Shown here: positions 24,983-33,767 of the stretch, piece by piece | How the letters are laid out: every line of letters starts with the position of its first letter | How positions within the stretch are numbered: position 1 is the stretch's first letter | Assembly (NCBI RefSeq): GCF_000166135.1 | Contig: NC_014666.1 | Span: 4,216,001 to 4,280,000 of the forward strand | Length of the DNA: 64,000 nt | Reading direction: 5' to 3' | Origin: Pseudofrankia inefficax | Lineage (GTDB): Bacteria; Actinomycetota; Actinomycetes; Frankiales; Frankiaceae | Made by a program: the position numbers and the translations under genes | Notes under the pieces: generated by a model | Told to the model about the DNA's origin: nothing | The model's database searches: none | What the model saw: only the letters and a program-made list of their open reading frames with translations

Positions 24983-25939
24983 CTAGATCGCCGGGGGAGA
25001 GGTGAGCCAGGCGGTGAGCCGGTCCAGGCTGCGTTCGCCGGCCGGCGTGAACGGCTCGTTCAGGTGGCCGTGGCGGGAGCCCGGCTCGAACTCGACCCGC
25101 ACCGGGACGCTCGCCGCGGCCAGTCGCGCCGCGTAGCCCTCGCCGGAGGCGCGCAGGAAGTCCGCGTCGGAGTTCAGCACGTACACCGGCGGCTGGCCGG
25201 CGACGTCGCCGCTGGCGGGGAAGGCATAGGGATCCGTCAGTCGCTCGGCGGCGCCGACGTAGTTCAGATCGATCTCCTCGCTCATGTCCGGGGTGAGGAA
25301 GAGATCGTCCAACGCGGCCGTCTTGGCGCTGAGATCCGCGCTCGCCGCCGGAAGGTGCGCGTGCAGGACGCTGTACGCGAGCAGCAGCGAGGCGGGCAGG
25401 GGCCCGGCGCCGTCCCGAAGCCGCTTGGCCACCCCGGCGGCCAGGTTCCCGCCCGCGCTGGCCCCGCCCAGATGCAGTCCCGCCGGCTCGGCGCCCAGGT
25501 CCCCGGCGTGCTCGACCGCCCACAGCCACGCCGCGAGCACGTCGTCGGACGGAGCCGGGAACCGAACGCCACGCAGGCACTTGCGGTACTCGACCGACAG
25601 CACCGGGACGCCGCGCGAGGCGAGGGTCAGCCCGACCCAGTTCGCCTCCGGCATGTCCAGGTCGCCGGTGACGAAGGCGCCGCCATGGGCCCAGACCAGC
25701 GCCGAGCCCGACGCGTGACCCGGTTCCCGGTAGAGCCGGGCGGGCATCGCCGCGGGACCGTCGATGACCACCTCGGTGACCTCGACCTGGGCCAGTTCCG
25801 GATAGTGCGCCGTGAGGGCCGCGGTATCCGGCACCGGCGGCAGGCGCTTGGCGATCAGCTCGGGGCTCGTCGTCTCCAGGAACCGGACCCAACCGGCGAA
25901 GGGCGTCAGGCTCCGCTCGCCGTCAGTCTCTGAGGTCAC
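24983..25939 (-). CDS. Alpha/beta-hydrolase esterase, HSL family
   Basis: A ~318-residue esterase of the hormone-sensitive-lipase type: oxyanion motif HGGAFVTGD, nucleophile Ser in LGGASAGGNLAAG, acid in NSDADFLRASG, His in GSRHGHLNEP. GTG 25939 is chosen because GGGAGG (25944-25949) precedes it. It is a different subgroup from the esterase at 9665-10633. One LacI-type operator lies at 25980-25993, 41 bp upstream, so it is likely induced with the glycosidases and may de-esterify acylated glycosides. This role is inferred from regulation, not from sequence. Confidence 0.88.
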   Translation of the reverse strand: MTSETDGERSLTPFAGWVRFLETTSPELIAKRLPPVPDTAALTAHYPELAQVEVTEVVIDGPAAMPARLYREPGHASGSALVWAHGGAFVTGDLDMPEANWVGLTLASRGVPVLSVEYRKCLRGVRFPAPSDDVLAAWLWAVEHAGDLGAEPAGLHLGGASAGGNLAAGVAKRLRDGAGPLPASLLLAYSVLHAHLPAASADLSAKTAALDDLFLTPDMSEEIDLNYVGAAERLTDPYAFPASGDVAGQPPVYVLNSDADFLRASGEGYAARLAAASVPVRVEFEPGSRHGHLNEPFTPAGERSLDRLTAWLTSPPAI

Positions 25940-25979
25940 GCTGCCTCCCACAGTGAGCCGCTCACGCTAACAGCGAGAA

Positions 25980-25993
25980 CTAGCGCGCGCAAG
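25980..25993. promoter_or_regulatory. Single LacI-type operator upstream of esterase
   Basis: CTAGCGCGCGCAAG, one base from the ideal palindrome, between the esterase start (25939) and the end of the TetR gene. It can serve only the esterase. Confidence 0.72.
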
Positions 25994-26084
25994 CGACCAT
26001 GGTCGAGGCGGGCGGAGGCCGCGGGGATCGTCACGCGGGGGGCCTCCCCGCTGACCTGGCCCCTACGTTCCGGCCGTTGGAGGG

Positions 26085-26672
26085 TCAGATCCTGGCTGGC
26101 TGTTCGGCATGGGCCGGCAGAGCGAGCGCGTGCAGGCCGGCGCGGATCCGGTCGAGGGACATGCCGCGGGCGGTGTGCAGGTAGTCGACGGCGTCGGCGC
26201 GCACGGCGGTGTACAGGATGTGGCCGAAGTAGTCGGCGTCCACCCCTGGGCGCGCGGCGGCGACGCGCCGGGTGAGCTCGGCGGTCCAGTGCCGGCTCGC
26301 GGGGCTGGTGTAGTAGCCGTTCGGCCCGCTGTGGTCGAGCGCCCGGATGAGCGCCCGGTTGGCCCAGACGAAGTCGAGCAGGTCGTCGAGATAGGCCAGC
26401 AGCGCCGGACCGGGTTCGGCGGGGTCGTTGGCGGTTGTCGGGTCCTTCTCGCTGCGCAGCAGCGCGGTGGCGCGGCGGGCGAGCACCGCCTCGATCAGGG
26501 CGCCGCGGTCGCTGAACCTGCGGAACAGGGTGCCCTTGCCGACCCCGGCGGCCTCGGCGATGTCGTTCATCGACACCGTGCCGGCGTCCGTGCGGTCGAA
26601 CAGGTCGGCCGCCGCGGTCAGGATGGCCTCCCGGTTGCGCGCGGCGTCGGCTCGTTCCCGGCCGGCAGTCAT
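26085..26672 (-). CDS. TetR-family regulator of the twin-palindrome promoters
   Basis: A 195-residue TetR regulator. ATG 26672 is chosen for GAGGAG upstream and because it begins right before the binding domain (ADAARNREAILTAAADLFDR, then MNDIAEAAGVGKGTLFRRF). It is divergent from the oxidoreductase gene at 26888. The shared region contains two 15-bp palindromes (26709-26723 and 26740-26754) arranged around a promoter. The same arrangement recurs at 40245-40290, in front of the oxygenase operon. I infer that this protein represses itself, the 26888-29974 genes and the 40400-45042 genes, and is released by an aglycone-like ligand. Confidence 0.88.
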   Translation of the reverse strand: MTAGRERADAARNREAILTAAADLFDRTDAGTVSMNDIAEAAGVGKGTLFRRFSDRGALIEAVLARRATALLRSEKDPTTANDPAEPGPALLAYLDDLLDFVWANRALIRALDHSGPNGYYTSPASRHWTAELTRRVAAARPGVDADYFGHILYTAVRADAVDYLHTARGMSLDRIRAGLHALALPAHAEQPARI

Positions 26673-26700
26673 CAGCGCAGCTCCTCTTCGGTGGCGACGG

Positions 26701-26754
26701 TTGCCAGTCGGACCGCCGGTCCGTATCGTATCCACTAAGCGGACCGGCGGTCCG
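26701..26754 (+). promoter_or_regulatory. TetR-controlled promoter with twin palindromes (site 1)
   Basis: Candidate -35 TTGCCA (26701-26706) and -10 TATCGT (26724-26729) are 17 bp apart. The spacer is exactly filled by CGGACCGCCGGTCCG (26709-26723 within it), and a second palindrome CGGACCGGCGGTCCG lies at 26740-26754. The layout is that of a repressed promoter, reading toward 26888; the TetR gene promoter probably overlaps on the other strand. Confidence 0.75.
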
Positions 26755-26887
26755 AGAAGACGGGGTTCGGACCCTGATTGTCGCTGGAGCCCGCGCCAGG
26801 TCGGCGGCCGCCGCGGTGACCCGTGCCGCCATCCGCCGTCGACCACGGTTTCCGACAGTGCACCTGCGTCCACCGGGAGGATCCGCG

Positions 26888-27949
26888 ATGTCGCTCCGGT
26901 GGGCCATCGCCGGCACCGGCGAGGTCGCTCATGGGTTCGCCGTGGCCCTCGGCCGGGTGCCCGACGCCGAGCTGGTGGCCGTCGGGTCCCGCGATCCGGC
27001 CGCGACGGAGGACCTCGGCGCCCGGTTCGGCGTGCCGCGACGCCGGAGGTACGGCTCCTACGAGGAGCTCGCGGCGGACGACCGCGTCGACCTCGTCTAC
27101 GTGGCCACGCCCTCGTCCCACCACCACCGTCACACAGTGCTGTTCCTGAGCGCCGGGCGCGGGGTGCTGTGCGAGAAGCCGTTCGCCCTGGACGCCGCCC
27201 AGGCCGGTGAGATGGTGGCGACGGCTCGCGAGCAGGGCCGGTTCCTGATGGAGGCGATGGGGAGCCGCTTCCTGCCGGCCTACGTGCGGTTGCGGGAGCT
27301 GGTCGCCGCCGGCTCGATCGGCACCGTTCTCGGGGTCGACGGTGATTTCGGCCTGCGGTTTCCCTCGCTGGCGGGCCACCGCCTGTTCGATTCGGCCGAG
27401 GGTGACGGCGCCCTGCTCGACCTCGGCGTCTACCCGGTCTCGCTGGCCAGCATGCTGCTCGGCGAACCCGACCGGGTGAGCGCGCTCGGCGAGCGGGACG
27501 CCGCCGGCGTCGACGAGCACGTCGCCGTCCTCATGAACTACCGGCAGGGCGCGGTGGCGATCGCCCGCGCGTCACTGCGCGTCAGCCTCGGCTGCACCGC
27601 CAGGATCTTCGGTTCCGACGGCAGCATCGAGCTGCCCGCGTTCATGCACTGCCCGGACGAGCTGGTGCTGCGGGGCCGGTCCGGCACCCAGCGGCTGCAC
27701 CTGCCGGCGGCCAGCGACAACGCGGACGCCGGCCATCTGGGCGGCAGCGGGCCCGGCGGCGGCCTGCACCACCAGATCCGCCACGTGCACGACCGGCTGC
27801 GGGCCGGGCAGCTGGACAGCGACGTCATGCCGCTCGCGGAGTCCGTCTCGGTGATGCGCACCCTCGACGCCGCCCGCGCCCACCTCGCGCTGCGTTACCT
27901 CGACGCCGACCTCAGATTTCCCCACACCCAGGCGGCCGCCGGCAGGTGA
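26888..27949 (+). CDS. Gfo/Idh/MocA oxidoreductase, dihydrodiol/D-xylose dehydrogenase-like
   Basis: A 353-residue NAD(P)-dependent oxidoreductase. The Rossmann start WAIAGTGEVAHGFA, the motif LCEKPFALDA with the catalytic-region Lys, and FLMEAMGSRFLPAY place it near the dimeric dihydrodiol dehydrogenase/NADP-D-xylose dehydrogenase subgroup. ATG 26888 follows GGGAGG. A clear paralogue lies at 30035-31018, about half identical by eye, under a different regulator. The TetR twin-palindrome promoter lies upstream; the racemase and PhyH genes follow on the same strand with short gaps. Possible roles: oxidising a sugar to a keto or lactone form, or oxidising a cis-diol made by the Rieske oxygenases. 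Confidence 0.88.
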   Translation: MSLRWAIAGTGEVAHGFAVALGRVPDAELVAVGSRDPAATEDLGARFGVPRRRRYGSYEELAADDRVDLVYVATPSSHHHRHTVLFLSAGRGVLCEKPFALDAAQAGEMVATAREQGRFLMEAMGSRFLPAYVRLRELVAAGSIGTVLGVDGDFGLRFPSLAGHRLFDSAEGDGALLDLGVYPVSLASMLLGEPDRVSALGERDAAGVDEHVAVLMNYRQGAVAIARASLRVSLGCTARIFGSDGSIELPAFMHCPDELVLRGRSGTQRLHLPAASDNADAGHLGGSGPGGGLHHQIRHVHDRLRAGQLDSDVMPLAESVSVMRTLDAARAHLALRYLDADLRFPHTQAAAGR

Positions 27950-27977
27950 GACCTACATCGGTGAAGGGAAAGCCCCC

Positions 27978-29123
27978 ATGGCGGATTCGACCAGCGGTCC
28001 CCTGCGCGGCATCCGCGTTCTTGAACTGGCGGGCATTGGTCCCGGCCCCTATGCGGCCATGGTGCTGGCCGACCTCGGCGCGGACGTCCTGCGCGTCGAG
28101 CGGCCCGGCCAGGCGCGCGACGTCGCCGAGCCCGTGATTCTCCGTGGCCGCAGGCGAACCGTCCTCGACCTCAAGAAGGCGGCCGACCGCGAGGCGTTCC
28201 TCGCGCTGTGCGAGCGCGCCGACGTCCTCATCGAGCCCTACCGGCCAGGAGTAGCCGAACGCCTCGGCGTCGGCCCGGACGTCTGCGGGCAGCGAAACCC
28301 GCGGCTCGTCTACGCGCGGATGACCGGCTGGGGCCAGGACGGCCCGTGGGCGCAGGCGGCGGGACACGACATCACCTACATCGCCGTCACCGGCGCGCTC
28401 CACGGGATCGGCCGCGCGGGCGGCCCGCCGCAGCCGCCCATCAACCTGCTCGGTGACTTCGCCGGCGGGTCACTGTTCCTCGTCATCGGCGTACTGGCCG
28501 CGCTTCTCGAACGCGAGACCTCCGGGCAGGGAGACGTCATCGACGCGGCGATCGTCGACGGGACGGCCCATCTGACGACCTACGTTCTCGGCCAGCTCGC
28601 GCGTGGGCTCTGGAACGAGAAGCGTGGCGGCAACCGCCTCGACACGGGTCAGCCGAACTACGACGTCTACGCCACCGCGGACGACCGCTGGATGGCGGTC
28701 GGCGCGCTGGAGCCGCAGTTCTACGCGGAGTTGTTGCGGGTCCTCGGGATCGACGCCGCCGCCCTGCCCGCACCGAACGACCCCGCCGGCCTGGCCGAGG
28801 TACGTGCGGCCCTGAGCGCGCGGTTCGCCGAACGCACCCGCGACGAGTGGACGGCGGCGTTCGCCGGCACCGATGCCTGCGTGTCGCCCGTGCTCACCTG
28901 GAACGAGGCACCCGCGAATCCTCAGCTCGCCGCGCGCGGGACGCTCGTCGAGCGCGCCGGCGTCTGGCAGCCCGCGCCCGCACCCCGGTTCACCCGCAGC
29001 CCACTCGACCTCCCGGACGCACCGCCCGCCGCTCCTGAGGACGCACGCGGGGTGCTCTCGGATTGGCGCCGCGCGGCCGCGACCGGCGCCTCGTCCCTGT
29101 CCGTCAGCGAACAAAGAACCTAG
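27978..29123 (+). CDS. CaiB/BaiF CoA-transferase family, alpha-methylacyl-CoA racemase-like
   Basis: A 381-residue class III CoA-transferase-fold protein. It begins LRGIRVLELAGIGPGPYAAM, with ADVLRVERPG for CoA binding. Features of the racemase branch are visible: GHDITYIAVTGALHGIG (catalytic His) and NLLGDFAGGSLFL (catalytic Asp), plus a distal DVYATADDRWMAVGALEPQF. Alpha-methylacyl-CoA racemases invert 2-methyl branched acyl-CoAs, for example in sterol side chains or pristanoyl-CoA. It sits 28 bp after the oxidoreductase and 32 bp before a PhyH dioxygenase, so the three form one operon. The pairing with PhyH recalls branched-chain or terpenoid side-chain oxidation. Confidence 0.87.
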   Translation: MADSTSGPLRGIRVLELAGIGPGPYAAMVLADLGADVLRVERPGQARDVAEPVILRGRRRTVLDLKKAADREAFLALCERADVLIEPYRPGVAERLGVGPDVCGQRNPRLVYARMTGWGQDGPWAQAAGHDITYIAVTGALHGIGRAGGPPQPPINLLGDFAGGSLFLVIGVLAALLERETSGQGDVIDAAIVDGTAHLTTYVLGQLARGLWNEKRGGNRLDTGQPNYDVYATADDRWMAVGALEPQFYAELLRVLGIDAAALPAPNDPAGLAEVRAALSARFAERTRDEWTAAFAGTDACVSPVLTWNEAPANPQLAARGTLVERAGVWQPAPAPRFTRSPLDLPDAPPAAPEDARGVLSDWRRAAATGASSLSVSEQRT

Positions 29124-29155
29124 GCTGCGGCGGCGGACCTTGCTGAGGAGGACAC

Positions 29156-29974
29156 ATGGGCCAGCTGGCCGACGACGGCAGGTATGTGGTCGATGCCGAG
29201 GACCGGCGCCGGTTCGCTGAAGACGGCTTCGTCCACCTGGCCGGGGTCCTCACCGCCGCCGAGGTCGACGAGCTGGAGGTCGTCTACGACCGGTTCCTGC
29301 GCCGCGAGATCGAGGTGCCCGGCAAGGACTACTGCGACATGGCCGGCGACTACGGCCGCGACCCGTCCGACTACTCGATCGTCAACGTCATGCTGCCCCG
29401 CCGGTACTTCCCGGCCTGGCGCGACAACGTCTACGAACGCCGGACCGCGGACATCGCCCGCCAGCTGTGCGGCGACGGCATGACCATCGACTACGACCAG
29501 CTGCTCGCGAAGCAGCCCCACAAGACCGACGCGGTGTTCGCCTGGCATCAGGACATGGCCTACTGGCCGCCCACCGAGGACCGGCGCACCGCGACCTTGT
29601 GGCTGGCCGTGGACGAGTCCACCCTCGCGAACGGCTGCATGCGTTTCGTACCGGCGACGACCCACGAGGCCCAGCTGCGCGCGCACGCCCCGGTGTTCGG
29701 CGGCCGCGGGGAGTCGCACGCGCTCGGGACCGAGCTGCGCCCCGGCGACGACGTCGTCCCCACCCCGATCGGCCGGGGTGACTGCACCGTGCACAACGAG
29801 CGCGTGATGCACGGCTCGGGCGGCAACAGCACCGACGGCTTCCGCCGGGCCTACATCCTCGCCTACCGCTCCGAGGCCACGGTGCGGATCGAACGCGACC
29901 TCGGCTTCACCCACAGCCACAACGACGAGGCGGACGTGCTCGACGCCGTCGGCGTGGCGGGGGAGACCGCGTAG
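29156..29974 (+). CDS. Phytanoyl-CoA dioxygenase (PhyH) family protein
   Basis: A 272-residue Fe(II)/2-oxoglutarate dioxygenase of the PhyH family. Iron ligands: His-x-Asp in FAWHQDMAYWPP and a distal His in NERVMHGSGGNSTDGFRRAY, followed by the Arg expected to bind 2-oxoglutarate. N-terminal FAEDGFVHLAGVLTAAEVDEL is typical. AGGAGG lies directly upstream of ATG 29156. Third gene of the TetR-controlled operon starting at 26888. Family members hydroxylate acyl-CoAs, terpenoids or small natural products; the substrate here is open. Confidence 0.9.
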   Translation: MGQLADDGRYVVDAEDRRRFAEDGFVHLAGVLTAAEVDELEVVYDRFLRREIEVPGKDYCDMAGDYGRDPSDYSIVNVMLPRRYFPAWRDNVYERRTADIARQLCGDGMTIDYDQLLAKQPHKTDAVFAWHQDMAYWPPTEDRRTATLWLAVDESTLANGCMRFVPATTHEAQLRAHAPVFGGRGESHALGTELRPGDDVVPTPIGRGDCTVHNERVMHGSGGNSTDGFRRAYILAYRSEATVRIERDLGFTHSHNDEADVLDAVGVAGETA

Positions 29975-29994
29975 GCGTACCTCGCGCCGGCAAG

Positions 29995-30024
29995 GCCCCG
30001 AAGCCTCTGGCGCCTCATCGGGGC
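29995..30024. terminator. Weak hairpin between PhyH and convergent oxidoreductase
   Basis: GCCCCGA (29995-30001) pairs with TCGGGGC (30018-30024) around a 16-base loop in a 60-bp convergent gap. Confidence 0.35.
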
Positions 30025-30034
30025 GCACACGTGC

Positions 30035-31018
30035 TTATGGCCGTCGACCAGGACGACCGGACGACGGTATCTGGGCGCGGATGGCGTCGAGAGTGGTGGC
30101 GAGGGCGATGGTCTCGTCCAGGGGTATCGCCGGGCTCTCGGTCAGCCCCGCGCCGAGGCAGCGGTGCACCTCGGCGATCTCGAACTGCAGCCCGTTGCCC
30201 TCGTGCGAGCAGTCAATCTTCTCGGCCCCGCCGGGACGGGTATTGACGGTGAGAGAAGTAGGGCAGTGCATGAACGCCGGGATGTCAATCGACCCGTCGG
30301 TACCGGCGATACGCGCCGTGCAGTTCAGCGTCACCCGAATCGCCGCCTTGACGACGCCGATCGTGCCACCGGGATAGCAGAGAACCGCGGCGACCTGCTC
30401 GTCGACCCCGGTCGCGCCGATGACGCCGACCGCGCTGACGTGCTCCGGTGTGCCGAGCACGAGCGAGCACAGCTGGACCGGGTAGATGCCGAGGTCGAGC
30501 AAAGCGCCGCCGCCACGTTCCGGGTCGAAGAGGCGCTCCTCTCGCCGCAACGGCCACCGCATGCCGAAGTCCGCCTCCACCAGCAGCGGCTGGCCGATGC
30601 GTCCGCCGGCGAGGACGTCCGCGAGCGAGCGGTAGGCCGGCAGGAAACGGCTCCAGAGCGCCTCCATCAGGAACAGCCCGCGCGCCCGAGCCTGCGCGGC
30701 CATCCGCTGGGCCTGCGCGGCGTTGAGCGCGAACGGCTTCTCGCAGAGGACGTGCTTGCCGGCCTCCAGAAAGGCGACGGTGTCCTGCTCGTGCCGCGAC
30801 GCCGGGGTCGCGACGTAGACCACGTCGACGTCGGGGTCGGCGGCCAGCGCGTCGTAGCTGCCATACCGGTTCGGGATATCGAACTTGTCACCAAAGGCCG
30901 TCGCGCGCTCGATCGAGCGCGACGCGACCGCCGTGATCTCCCCGTCTTCGACGAGCCGCATCGCTTCCGCGAATCCGGCCGCGATCTCGCCCGGACCGAC
31001 CACACCCCAACGAATCAT
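30035..31018 (-). CDS. Gfo/Idh/MocA oxidoreductase, dihydrodiol/D-xylose dehydrogenase-like
   Basis: A 327-residue oxidoreductase and clear paralogue of the 26888-27949 protein: shared RYGSYDALAADPDVDVVYVA, LCEKPFALNAAQA, FLMEALWSRFLPAY, GALLDLGIYPVQL and the odd shared block DIPAFMHCP. ATG 31018 has GAAGGG eight bases upstream. Unlike its paralogue it is under LacI-type operators (31107-31120, 31153-31166), divergent from the GH78 rhamnosidase. This suggests a role in sugar or glycoside oxidation, such as forming a keto-glycoside or sugar lactone, rather than in aglycone catabolism. Confidence 0.88.
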   Translation of the reverse strand: MIRWGVVGPGEIAAGFAEAMRLVEDGEITAVASRSIERATAFGDKFDIPNRYGSYDALAADPDVDVVYVATPASRHEQDTVAFLEAGKHVLCEKPFALNAAQAQRMAAQARARGLFLMEALWSRFLPAYRSLADVLAGGRIGQPLLVEADFGMRWPLRREERLFDPERGGGALLDLGIYPVQLCSLVLGTPEHVSAVGVIGATGVDEQVAAVLCYPGGTIGVVKAAIRVTLNCTARIAGTDGSIDIPAFMHCPTSLTVNTRPGGAEKIDCSHEGNGLQFEIAEVHRCLGAGLTESPAIPLDETIALATTLDAIRAQIPSSGRPGRRP

Positions 31019-31106
31019 GGTGATCACCCTTCTCGTTGGCTCGTTGCCAAGGCCAGCCACGGGCGCGTGAGGCCGCGGGGGCCGGCAAACGGCAGAGCAT
31101 CGGATA

Positions 31107-31166
31107 CTAGCGCGAGCAAGTAGCCGTGTGGTGTGAGGTCGGCTGGCCGGTACTTGCGCGCACTAG
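31107..31166. promoter_or_regulatory. Paired LacI-type operators in divergent oxidoreductase/GH78 region
   Basis: CTAGCGCGAGCAAG (31107-31120) and CTTGCGCGCACTAG (31153-31166), 46 bp start to start. They lie between two divergent genes and can repress both. Confidence 0.75.
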
Positions 31167-31235
31167 TTCTCGCCGTTAGCGTCGCTCCTCGCTAGCGGCG
31201 AAGCGTCGGTGGGTTCCGTTGAAGATCGAGGTCAC

Positions 31236-33740
31236 GTGACCGAACCTTGGCAGGCTGCCTTCATCACGTCTCCCACCGACGGCTCCGGGCCGCCGGCGGC
31301 GTCGAGCCCGGCGCCTTACCTGCGCCGTGTGTTCGCCGTGGGCCCCGGCTTACGGAGAGCGACCCTGCGCGTCACCGCGCTGGGTCTGGTCGAGGCGTAC
31401 ATGAACGGCACCCGGGTGGGCGACGAGGTCCTCGCCCCCGGCTGGACGTCCTACCATCACCGCCTGGTCGTCGGCAGTCACGACGTCACGGACCTGCTGG
31501 CGGCGGGCGCCAACGCGCTGGGCCTGATCCTCGGCGAGGGCTGGGCCGTGGGCCGGCTGACCTGGGAGGAGGGCAAACGGGCCGTCTGGGCCGACCGGCC
31601 CGCCGGTTTCGCGCAGCTGGAGCTCGACTACGGCGACCGCGTGGAGGTCGTCGGCAGCGGCGCCGACTGGCGGGCGGGCACCGGGGCGATCCTCGCGGAC
31701 AGCCTCTACGACGGCGAGACGTTCGACGCCCGCCGGGAGCCGGCAGGCTGGTCCGAGCCGGGCTTCGACGACTCGGGCTGGTCGCTCGTCGAGGTCGTCG
31801 ACCGTGACCTGACCACATTGGTCGCCCCGAGCGCGCCGCCGATCCGACGGGTACAGGAGCTGCCCGCGGCCGAGGTCCTCACGACCCCGGCCGGGCGGAC
31901 GGTCGTCGACTTCGGCCAGAACCTGTCCGGCTGGGTCCGGCTGACCGTGCGCGGCGAGGCCGGCACCGTCCTCACCCTGCGGCACGCCGAGACGATGATC
32001 GACGGCGAGGCCGACTTCCGGACCAACCGCACGGCGCTCGCGACCGACCGGTACATCCTGCGCGGCGGCGGCCCCGAGACCTGGGAACCGCGTTTCACCT
32101 TCCACGGTTTCCGCTACGTCGACGTCGAGGGCTGGCCCGGTGTGCTGGACCCAGGCGCGCTGACGGCCGTGGTCATCCACTCGGACCTGCGGCGCACCGG
32201 CTGGTTCGAGACCTCGAACGAGCTGGTGAACCAGCTGCACCGCAACGTCGTCTGGTCCATGCGCGGCAACTTCGTGGGCGTGCCGACCGACTGCCCGCAG
32301 CGTGACGAACGGCTCGGCTGGACCGGCGACCTCAACGCCTTCGCCCCGACCGCGGCCTTCCTCTACGACGTGGGCGCCATGCTGGGCTCGTGGCTCACCG
32401 ACCTCGCCGCCGAGCAGCGAGCGCAGGGCCACGTGCCGCTGGTCGTCCCGGACGTCGGCGGGATGCCGATCTCGACGCCGACCGCGCTGTGGGGCGACGT
32501 CGCGGTCAGCCTCCCGTGGACGCTGTACCAGCAGTACGGCGACCCGGAGATCCTCACCCGCCAGTACGGGTCCATGCGGGCCTTCGTCGACAGCGTGGCA
32601 AGCAGGCTGGACGAGCGGGGCCTGTGGAGCACGGGGTTCCAGTTCGGCGACTGGCTCGACCCGGACGCACCGCCGAACAACCCGGCCGGCGGCAAGACGG
32701 ACCCCTACCTCGTCGCGAACGCCTACCTCTGCCGGGTGACCTGGCAGCTGGCCCAGGCCGCCGAGATCCTGGGCCAGGCCGGTGATGCCGAGCGCTATTC
32801 AGCGTTGCACGAGCGGGTTCGCGGGGCGTTCCGCGACGAGTGGGTCACCCCCGCCGGCCTGGTCGCGAACGACACCGTGACCGCCTACGCGCTGGCGATC
32901 TGCTTCGACCTCCTGGACCCGGCCCAACAGGCCCGCGCCGGGCGCCGCCTCGCCGACCTGGTCACCAGGGCCGAGTACCGGATCAGCACCGGCTTCGCCG
33001 GCACGCCCCTGGTCGGGCACGCCCTCAGCCGCACCGCCCAGCTCGACACCGCCTACCGGCTGCTGCTGCGCACCGAATGCCCGTCCTTCCTCTATCCCGT
33101 GACGCAGGGCGCGACGACGATCTGGGAACGCTGGGACGCGATCCAGCCGGACGGCACGCTGAACGACACCGGCATGACGTCGCTCAACCACTACGCCCTC
33201 GGCGCGATCGCCGACTGGCTGCACCGTGTCGTCGGCGGCCTCGAACCCACCGAGCCCGGCTACCGCAGGATGCGGATCGCCCCGAGGCCCGGCGGCGGTC
33301 TCACCCACGCCACGCTCGTGCACGACACGCCGCACGGGCAGGTGCGCGTCGCGTGGCGGCTCGGACCCGCCGGCTCCGTGACGCTCGACGCCACCATCCC
33401 GCCGGGCACGGCCGCCGACGTCGTGCTGCCCAACCATCCCGACCAGCTGACGGTCTCGGTCGGGCCCGGCACCCATCAGTGGCGGTACGAGATTCCGGTG
33501 CCGGCGCCGCGTGCCTACTCCCTGGACACGCCGCTCAAGGAGCTGTTCGCCGACGAGGCGCTCTGGGACCGGCTTCACCGGGTGATCGGCACGCACCTCC
33601 CGCAGTTCGCGAACGCCAACAGCGGGTCCGAGCCATCCCTGCCCAACCTGCGCGCCCTGCTGGGGTACTTCGCGGCGAGCGCCCCCGGCCTCGAGGCCGA
33701 CCTGGTCGCCACTCTTCAGACAGAGCCCGCCCAAAGCTGA
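31236..33740 (+). CDS. Glycoside hydrolase family 78 alpha-L-rhamnosidase
   Basis: An ~834-residue GH78 enzyme that releases alpha-L-rhamnose. N-terminal beta-sandwich domains (YLRRVFAVGPGLRRATLRVTA, LVEAYMNGTRVGD), then the (alpha/alpha)6 catalytic domain starting near VPTDCPQRDERLGWTGD, which contains the family's acidic residues, and IWERWDAIQPDG. A C-terminal sandwich follows. The last ~75 residues (from about 758, AYSLDTPLKELF) form an extra helical tail resembling the tail of the GH3 at 683-2962. GTG 31236 follows GAGG; GTG 31209 is an alternative. A TTA codon lies at 31350-31352. LacI-type operators are upstream; the CMD-like gene follows after 27 bp. Confidence 0.92.
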   Translation: MTEPWQAAFITSPTDGSGPPAASSPAPYLRRVFAVGPGLRRATLRVTALGLVEAYMNGTRVGDEVLAPGWTSYHHRLVVGSHDVTDLLAAGANALGLILGEGWAVGRLTWEEGKRAVWADRPAGFAQLELDYGDRVEVVGSGADWRAGTGAILADSLYDGETFDARREPAGWSEPGFDDSGWSLVEVVDRDLTTLVAPSAPPIRRVQELPAAEVLTTPAGRTVVDFGQNLSGWVRLTVRGEAGTVLTLRHAETMIDGEADFRTNRTALATDRYILRGGGPETWEPRFTFHGFRYVDVEGWPGVLDPGALTAVVIHSDLRRTGWFETSNELVNQLHRNVVWSMRGNFVGVPTDCPQRDERLGWTGDLNAFAPTAAFLYDVGAMLGSWLTDLAAEQRAQGHVPLVVPDVGGMPISTPTALWGDVAVSLPWTLYQQYGDPEILTRQYGSMRAFVDSVASRLDERGLWSTGFQFGDWLDPDAPPNNPAGGKTDPYLVANAYLCRVTWQLAQAAEILGQAGDAERYSALHERVRGAFRDEWVTPAGLVANDTVTAYALAICFDLLDPAQQARAGRRLADLVTRAEYRISTGFAGTPLVGHALSRTAQLDTAYRLLLRTECPSFLYPVTQGATTIWERWDAIQPDGTLNDTGMTSLNHYALGAIADWLHRVVGGLEPTEPGYRRMRIAPRPGGGLTHATLVHDTPHGQVRVAWRLGPAGSVTLDATIPPGTAADVVLPNHPDQLTVSVGPGTHQWRYEIPVPAPRAYSLDTPLKELFADEALWDRLHRVIGTHLPQFANANSGSEPSLPNLRALLGYFAASAPGLEADLVATLQTEPAQS

Positions 33741-33767
33741 CGTCGATCATCGACAAGGGGACATCAC

